Part shown: in pieces, positions 28,184 to 34,013 of the stretch
Layout of the letters: every line of letters starts with the position of its first letter
Numbering within the stretch: position 1 is the first letter of the stretch
Origin: Candidatus Melainabacteria bacterium
Lineage (GTDB): Bacteria > Cyanobacteriota > Vampirovibrionia > Obscuribacterales > JAKAZS01
Reading direction: 5' to 3'
Assembly (NCBI GenBank): GCA_027371815.1
Contig: DAHXLC010000216.1
Location: 1-34,013, forward strand
DNA length: 34,013 bases
Notes under the pieces: model-generated
What the model was told of the DNA's origin: nothing
Databases searched by the model: none
Seen by the model: the letters and a program-made list of their open reading frames with translations, nothing else
Translations under genes and position numbers: made by a program

Positions 28184-30421
28184 ATGAAATTTCAACTAAA
28201 ACTATCACATAAAGGAATTATCTTAGTAAGCGTACCTTTAATTTTTGCGACAATTTTCTTGGCTTTTTTAACTTATTTATTGAATCAAGCTGAGCATGAA
28301 GTCGAAGCCCAAATTCGAGCCAAAGCTTTAGTAACCGAAGCCGGTAATTTACAAAAGTCATTTTATGATGCCGGAGTGGCTATGGCCGGTTATAGCATAA
28401 CTAAAAGCCCATTATTTGCGGATCGATTTGATGCAATTTTAAGACAGATTCCCACAATTTTAGAAAGCTTAAATTCATTGGTTGGTGATAATCCTAAACA
28501 GCAACAAGTTTTAGTTGAATTAAAATCTATTGCCTATTCAGCTTTAAAAATTCTGAAAGAAGCTAAAAATGCTGTAGCTACTGATGAAATTGATATGGCG
28601 CAAATGAAAGCTCGCAGTGTTTATAAACAGGCTAGAGCTCTTACGGACAAATTAAAAGTTACGATTAATGATTTAACGAGTGATGAATCCATGCTAGTTA
28701 ATAAAAAATCCCATCAAATTGATTCAAAACTACAAGTTAAAATTTTCTTAGCTATAGGATTTTTAATTAACATAATTATTGCCGTTTTCCTCGCTTTGTT
28801 TTTTAGTAAAGGCATTGGTAGTCGGATTGAAATTTTAACCGATAACTCAATAAGACTTGCTCGTGGTCAGGAGTTAAACGCCCTGGTTTCGGGTAATGAT
28901 GAAATTGCTCAATTAGATAAAGTTTTTCATGCTATGGCTATTAATTTACAAGAAGCTATGGAAAAGGAACGAGCTATTGTTGAAAATGCAGCTGACGTCA
29001 TTTGTTCAATTAATTCTGAAGGAAAATTTGCTGCGGTCAGTCCAGCCTGTAAAGAATTATGGGGCTATGCTCCAGACGAATTAGTCGGTCGTAAATTTGT
29101 TGATTTAGTTTTCAATGATGATTTAGCCCAAACGATTCAATCTGCCCGCCAAGTTCGTCAAAGTAAGGTTACGACTTCTTTTGAAAATCGTACTTTTAAA
29201 AAAGATGGTAGTTTAGTCACCGTTTTGTGGTCGGCATACTGGTCAGAGCGTGAACGATCGATGTTTTGCGTGGCGCATGATATCACACAGCGAAAATTAG
29301 CCGAAGAAGCTATTAAAGCTAGTGAAGAAAGAATTCGTACGATTATTGAAAACATGTTGGTTGGCTTATTAATTATAACACCAACCGGTTTTGTTGAAGC
29401 TGTGAATCCAGCAAGTGAACGAATTTTTGGTGTACCAGCTAAAGAATTACTGGGTAAACATGTTTTAAATTTATTTAGTGAATCTAAATTTATGAATGTT
29501 GATAATGAATATGATCGTAAACAGTTTTTAGAGACCTTTTTTACAAAATCCTTAAATCGTGTTGGTGAATTTGATGCTATAAAATTACTTAATACCGATG
29601 AAGATTTCCCTGTGGAAATTTCGCTCACCGAATTTAATATTGGCGGAAATTTAAAATTTATGGCCAATATTTTGGATGTCTCAGAACGCAAAGAATTAGA
29701 AAAAATGAAAAAAGAATTTGTGGCCACTGTATCGCATGAATTAAGGACACCATTAACATCTATTCGCGGATCACTTACTTTGTTATCTGTAGGTGCTTTA
29801 GGGGTTTTGCCTGAAGCTGTTAAAAAAGTGGTTGCGATAGCTGAAAGAAATACCATTAGGTTAATTGGTCTAATTAATGATATTTTAGACATTGAAAAAC
29901 TTGAAGCTGGAAAACTCGACATGGTTTTTGACGATCTTGCCTTAAGTAATGTAATCGAGCGATCCCAGGAATCGGTTAAATCGTTTGCCGAACAGCATGG
30001 CGTAAATTTAATTATGGCTCAAACTGATATTAAAGTTCATGCTGATGGAGATAGACTAGTTCAGGTTTTAGTCAATTTGTTATCTAATGCTTGTAAATTT
30101 TCTCCTAAAGGCGGTAATGTCACGGTAGCAGTAGTTGACATTCCCAACTGGGTAGAAGTTAGAGTTATTGATCAAGGTCGTGGTATTCCGGCAAAATTCA
30201 AGAACTTATTGTTTCAAAAATTCCAACAAGTTGAAGCTTCTGATTCACGCAAAAAAGGTGGTACGGGTTTAGGCCTTGTCATCTGTAAAGGTATTATTGA
30301 ACAGCATGGTGGTATAATAGGAGTTGAAAGTGAAGAAGGACATGGTAGTACTTTTTATTTTCGAATTCCTAAAATTAAAGAACCTAGTGAAATAAATAAA
30401 ATATTCCTCAAACAGGCTTAA
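28184..30421 (+). CDS. membrane PAS sensor histidine kinase
   Basis: 745 aa; two TM helices flanking a helical extracytoplasmic domain, HAMP, two PAS domains, VSHELRTPLTSIRGSL H-box, LLSNACKFSPKGG N-box, DQGRGIP, GGTGLGLVICK. Confidence 0.95.
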   Translation: MKFQLKLSHKGIILVSVPLIFATIFLAFLTYLLNQAEHEVEAQIRAKALVTEAGNLQKSFYDAGVAMAGYSITKSPLFADRFDAILRQIPTILESLNSLVGDNPKQQQVLVELKSIAYSALKILKEAKNAVATDEIDMAQMKARSVYKQARALTDKLKVTINDLTSDESMLVNKKSHQIDSKLQVKIFLAIGFLINIIIAVFLALFFSKGIGSRIEILTDNSIRLARGQELNALVSGNDEIAQLDKVFHAMAINLQEAMEKERAIVENAADVICSINSEGKFAAVSPACKELWGYAPDELVGRKFVDLVFNDDLAQTIQSARQVRQSKVTTSFENRTFKKDGSLVTVLWSAYWSERERSMFCVAHDITQRKLAEEAIKASEERIRTIIENMLVGLLIITPTGFVEAVNPASERIFGVPAKELLGKHVLNLFSESKFMNVDNEYDRKQFLETFFTKSLNRVGEFDAIKLLNTDEDFPVEISLTEFNIGGNLKFMANILDVSERKELEKMKKEFVATVSHELRTPLTSIRGSLTLLSVGALGVLPEAVKKVVAIAERNTIRLIGLINDILDIEKLEAGKLDMVFDDLALSNVIERSQESVKSFAEQHGVNLIMAQTDIKVHADGDRLVQVLVNLLSNACKFSPKGGNVTVAVVDIPNWVEVRVIDQGRGIPAKFKNLLFQKFQQVEASDSRKKGGTGLGLVICKGIIEQHGGIIGVESEEGHGSTFYFRIPKIKEPSEINKIFLKQA

Positions 30422-30426
30422 AAACT

Positions 30427-30795
30427 ATGAAAGTATTAATTATTGATGATGATGAAGATAGTCGTTCCATTGCTAGATTAAGCCTAGAAAGCTTAGCCAA
30501 TGCAACTGTTATTGAAGCCAGCGGTGGTCAAGAAGGATTTGATTTAGCCAAAATCGATAAGCCTGATGTCATATTATTAGATTTACTTATGCCCAATTTA
30601 GATGGAAGAGCAACTTTTCAATTATTAAGAAGCAATGCAAGCACAGCAACTATTCCTATAATTTTTTTAACCATTAAAGGAATCTTTGATGAATTTGATG
30701 AATTAAAAGCTAACAGTAATGTTTTAGTTGATTTGATTGTCAAACCATTTGATCCAACTTTTTTAGCGCAGCAAATTCAAAGAATTTTAATCTAA
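30427..30795 (+). CDS. single-domain response regulator (REC)
   Basis: 122 aa; IIDDDEDSR, DVILLDLLMPNLDG, IFLTIK, VKPFDP. Confidence 0.93.
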   Translation: MKVLIIDDDEDSRSIARLSLESLANATVIEASGGQEGFDLAKIDKPDVILLDLLMPNLDGRATFQLLRSNASTATIPIIFLTIKGIFDEFDELKANSNVLVDLIVKPFDPTFLAQQIQRILI

Positions 30796-30826
30796 ATATT
30801 ATCGAAAATCTTTACGCTAAAATACT

Positions 30827-30887
30827 AAATAAAGGTAAAATAATATTAGTTGATTATATTAACGTTGGTAACCTTTATTTCTCTTTT
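30827..30887 (+). terminator. possible terminator/attenuator hairpin between the two REC genes
   Basis: AAATAAAGGT (30827-30836) pairs with ACCTTTATTT (30871-30880), followed by CTCTTTTTT. Confidence 0.4.
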
Positions 30888-30900
30888 TTGTAGGTGATAA

Positions 30901-31266
30901 ATGAAAGTTTTAATTATTGATGATGAAGAAGACACACGTTCAGTAGCTAGTATGAGTTTAAGCCTTTTAGGTGGATTAGATGTGATCGAAGCCGATTCTG
31001 GTGAAGAAGGTATTCGGAAAGCTTCAGTTGAAAATCCTGATGTTGTGTTACTTGACATGATGATGCCAGTAATGGATGGAGCAGCCACGCTTGACAAATT
31101 ACTTACTAATGAATTAACAAAACATATACCAGTTATCTTTTTAACAGCTAAAGCCATGACATCAGAAATTGATCGTCTAAAGCGCTTGGGTGCAAAAGGT
31201 GTAGTAACTAAACCTTTTGATCCAACGATGCTGGCATCCCAGGTACAGGCTATTTTGGAGTCGTAA
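30901..31266 (+). CDS. single-domain response regulator (REC)
   Basis: 121 aa; IIDDEEDTRS, DVVLLDMMMPVMDG, IFLTAKAM, TKPFDP; AGGTG SD. Confidence 0.95.
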   Translation: MKVLIIDDEEDTRSVASMSLSLLGGLDVIEADSGEEGIRKASVENPDVVLLDMMMPVMDGAATLDKLLTNELTKHIPVIFLTAKAMTSEIDRLKRLGAKGVVTKPFDPTMLASQVQAILES

Positions 31267-31275
31267 GAAAAATTT

Positions 31276-32964
31276 ATGCAGGCATGGCAAAGTTCATTTA
31301 AAGAAATTCAAGAACAGTATTTAAAAAATTCACGCGAACGGGTAAGTAATTTAATTGAATTACTTAGTTTAGTGCATCAGGATCCGGAAAATTATCAGTT
31401 GTTGAAAAAATTAAGTCATCATTTTCATGTTTTGGCTGGATCGGGAACTATGTATGGATTTCCTAAAGTTTCTCAACTAGGTTTAGAAGGTGAGAAATTT
31501 TGTGATCAATATACAGCTAAGTCTTTTTCAACTAATTTAAAGCCCATAAATGTTGAAAAACTCAAAGAAATTATTAATGGGATAGTAGCTAGTTTTGAAC
31601 ATTCAGGTTCTGGTTCAGGAAATACCAGTAGCAACGATACTTTAAATCTAATTGGTAATACCCAGAAGAAAGCTAGTTCTAAAAGTATTATTTTATTTGT
31701 CTGCGATAATCCCGAAGAATCTATGCTTATAAAAGAGCCACTAGCTAAATTACCGTGTGAATTAATCATAATAACCACTTTAGCTGAGGCCTTAAATGAA
31801 TTAAGAAAGAATAAAATTAGTGCTTTAATTCTTAAATTACCTCATATCAGTGGTGATGTTTATGATTTTGTCGAAAAAATCAGATCCCATGAAGTACTTA
31901 AAGATTTACCAGTTTTATTTGTAAGTGATCGGGCTGAATTTTTAGATAAAGTACGTTCAATTCACTGTGGTGCTGATGGTCATTTTGATTTTAGCTTAAA
32001 CCAACAGGCCTTTACAAACCGACTTATGCATTTATTAAAAAAACAATCACGTGATCCCTATAAAATTATGTCAGTTGAAGATGATATTGATCAAGCTGCA
32101 TTTATTCGCGTATTTCTTGAATCAGTTGGTTACCAAGTTAAAACCTGCCCTCATCCTAAAGATTTTGAAAATACCTTATCTTCATTTCAACCTGATTTAG
32201 TACTTTTAGATGTTAATTTACCCGAAGTTAATGGGTATGAATTAGCTAAATATTTACGTCAGGATGAGCGTTACGCTACTTTGCCAATTTTATTTTTAAC
32301 TACAGAGTCTAAATTAGAGGCTCGCGTAGAATCAGCCTTATCTGGTGCGGATGATCACTTAGTTAAACCCGTTCCCCCAGCTTTATTACTATCATCAGTT
32401 TCAGCCAAATTAGAGCGATCAAGTTTTTTAAAGTCATTACTGCAAAAGGATGCTTTAACCCAATTACTTAATCACTCAGCACTTATGGAATTTGCCAAAA
32501 AATTAATTTCTAAGTCAACTCGAGCCAACCAAAGTCTTGTTTTAATCATGTTTGATATCGACTTTATGAAACTGGTTAATGAGAAATATGGTTTTACTAC
32601 TGGCGATAGAGTTCTTAACAACTTAGCTAACCTATTAAAAAAACGGGTTCGGCAGTCGGATGTTGTTGCTCGCTATGGTCTTGATGAATTTGCCATTATT
32701 GCCGAAGGTATTAATCCTGAAGAATCATTAGCCTTATCGAATCGTATTGTCAAAGAGTTTTCTTCAATTAAACAAAGTATTGCCAATCAGCCAGGATTTT
32801 TTGTAACGATAAGTGCTGGCATCAGTCTGTTTGATCCTAAAGGAATGAATTTAGTAAAGTGGTTTGAATCAGTTAATTCAGCTCTTAAAACGGCTAAAGC
32901 ATCAGGACGTAATCAGGTTGTGGTTTATGATGCAGCTAAAACTGATATAAGTTTATTTAGCTAA
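31276..32964 (+). CDS. Hpt-REC(degenerate)-REC-GGDEF signalling protein
   Basis: 562 aa; Hpt LSHHFHVLAGSGTMYGF; first REC lacks phospho-Asp (ALILKLPHISG); second REC has SVEDD, LVLLDVNLPEVNG, LVKP; C-terminal GGDEF with ARYGLDEFAII. Confidence 0.9.
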   Translation: MQAWQSSFKEIQEQYLKNSRERVSNLIELLSLVHQDPENYQLLKKLSHHFHVLAGSGTMYGFPKVSQLGLEGEKFCDQYTAKSFSTNLKPINVEKLKEIINGIVASFEHSGSGSGNTSSNDTLNLIGNTQKKASSKSIILFVCDNPEESMLIKEPLAKLPCELIIITTLAEALNELRKNKISALILKLPHISGDVYDFVEKIRSHEVLKDLPVLFVSDRAEFLDKVRSIHCGADGHFDFSLNQQAFTNRLMHLLKKQSRDPYKIMSVEDDIDQAAFIRVFLESVGYQVKTCPHPKDFENTLSSFQPDLVLLDVNLPEVNGYELAKYLRQDERYATLPILFLTTESKLEARVESALSGADDHLVKPVPPALLLSSVSAKLERSSFLKSLLQKDALTQLLNHSALMEFAKKLISKSTRANQSLVLIMFDIDFMKLVNEKYGFTTGDRVLNNLANLLKKRVRQSDVVARYGLDEFAIIAEGINPEESLALSNRIVKEFSSIKQSIANQPGFFVTISAGISLFDPKGMNLVKWFESVNSALKTAKASGRNQVVVYDAAKTDISLFS

Positions 32965-33077
32965 CATCATCAAAAGCTTGATTCGCTAATGTATTTACCC
33001 AAAACGCTAAAACTGATATAAGTTTATTTAGCTAATATCTTCATGATAATGCGCTTTATTATTTAGTTAGCCTAAAC
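32935..33077 (+). repeat. diverged tandem duplication (~71/72 bp units) spanning the stop codon of the GGDEF gene
   Basis: GCTAAAACTGATATAAGTTTATTTAGCTAA is identical (30/30) at 32935 and 33006; units end ATTTACCCAAAAC versus ATTTAGTTAGCCTAAAC. Confidence 0.85.
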
Positions 33078-33272
33078 CATAATATTGCCAACAAATTTAT
33101 TTAAACAGAAAAATAATTAAGGTTGACAATTTATGTTTAGTTTATGTTTCTTAACAAAATATTATTGATTGAAACTATATTTAATCTGGAATTTTAAATA
33201 CATTAAGTATGTATAGTATATAATTATTCAATAATTTAACTAAAAAGGCCTTATTTAACAGGAGATAGCCTC

Positions 33273-34013
33273 GTGACATCTACGCTTAATAAAACTAACT
33301 TTAAAGAAAAACGCGATAAATATTTATTACCTTGTATTAAACATATATATAAGGATGCACCTTTATTTGTCAAGGGGAAAAATCAATTTTTATATGATGA
33401 TAATGGAAAAGAATACTTAGATTTATTTGCCGGGATTGTAACCGTTAGTGTTGGCCATTGCAATGATAAAGTATTAGCCGCCACAATTAAACAAGCTTCA
33501 ACACTTCAGCATACTTCAACGGCTTTTATGACTCAGCCAATAATTGATTTGGCTGAAAAATTAGCTAGTATTACTCCAGGTAAATTAGAAGTATCATTTA
33601 TAACTAATTCAGGCACTGAAGCAAACGAAACCGCCATTCGACTGGCTCGTTTAAAATCCAAAAAAAATGAAGTTATTGCCTTACAGCATTCTTATCATGG
33701 CGAATCACATCTAGCATCGTCTTTAACTGGAAATCATAATTGGCGACCAGAATTACCGGGAGCCAATTCGATTGTGTTTGCGGCAAACCCCTATTGCTAT
33801 CGCTGTCCATTTAATAAAACTCCGGATAATTGCTCACTTGAATGTGTAAAAGATGTTGAAAGAGTAATTCAAACACAAACACCTGGATCAGCGGCTTGCA
33901 TGATAGTTGAACCAATTCAAGGCGTTGGTGGCGCTATTACACCTCCAGCTGATTATTTTAAAGAATTACATAAAGTATTACAAAAATATGGAATTTATTT
34001 AATTGCTGATGAA
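33273..34013 (+). CDS. class-III pyridoxal-phosphate aminotransferase, N-terminal part (truncated by window edge)
   Basis: GTG start with AGGAGA SD; YLDLFAGIVTVSVGHCNDKV, FITNSGTEANETAIRLAR, ALQHSYHGES, IVEPIQGVGGAITPP, LIADE; acetylornithine/alanine-glyoxylate aminotransferase type. Not in the ORF track because it is open at the edge. Confidence 0.92.
   Translation, partial: MTSTLNKTNFKEKRDKYLLPCIKHIYKDAPLFVKGKNQFLYDDNGKEYLDLFAGIVTVSVGHCNDKVLAATIKQASTLQHTSTAFMTQPIIDLAEKLASITPGKLEVSFITNSGTEANETAIRLARLKSKKNEVIALQHSYHGESHLASSLTGNHNWRPELPGANSIVFAANPYCYRCPFNKTPDNCSLECVKDVERVIQTQTPGSAACMIVEPIQGVGGAITPPADYFKELHKVLQKYGIYLIADE

Noticed and set aside
29158-29922. 254-aa antisense ORF inside the histidine kinase
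   Set aside because: The sense strand encodes PAS and HisKA domains with clear motifs; the antisense translation is Ser/Asn-rich with no recognisable domain, typical of a shadow ORF.
30846-31157. 103-aa antisense ORF over the second REC gene
   Set aside because: Shadow of a clear REC domain.
1-34013. CRISPR array or defence island
   Set aside because: No regularly spaced identical repeats and no nuclease, methylase, helicase or toxin-antitoxin genes recognised.

Overview
34 kb AT-rich bacterial chromosomal segment with mostly ordinary housekeeping and signalling genes. Clearly recognisable: 5' part of fmt (-), orphan potB-like ABC permease, hemL coupled to a Ser/Thr kinase, tRNA-Arg(CCT), a YfhO-like membrane protein, nuoN, a carA-HAD-GT9-(unknown) operon, a 1752-aa repeat-rich protein, a fatty-acid desaturase, a tonB-exbB-exbD-aroE cluster, a HTH/zinc-ribbon regulator divergent from a zinc-ribbon/Ser-Thr kinase/TPR protein, a Xer-type recombinase, a five-gene phosphorelay operon (secreted protein, PAS histidine kinase, two REC proteins, Hpt-REC-REC-GGDEF) and the 5' part of a class-III aminotransferase. 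No CRISPR array, transposase or prophage was seen. The gene style (Ser/Thr kinase-TPR proteins, isolated nuoN, low GC, outer-membrane energisation genes) would fit a non-photosynthetic Cyanobacteriota/Melainabacteria-like lineage, but this is a weak inference. The observations most worth checking are: (i) an out-of-frame T10 tract at the true N-terminus of the YfhO-like gene, suggesting slippage, phase variation or an assembly error; (ii) a TonB with an extra N-terminal multi-TM domain that keeps an SxxxH motif; (iii) the Hpt/pseudo-REC/REC/degenerate-GGDEF relay operon; (iv) the 1752-aa protein with recurring GITT-like modules; (v) two non-Hfq Sm-like small proteins; (vi) a diverged tandem duplication across a stop codon.
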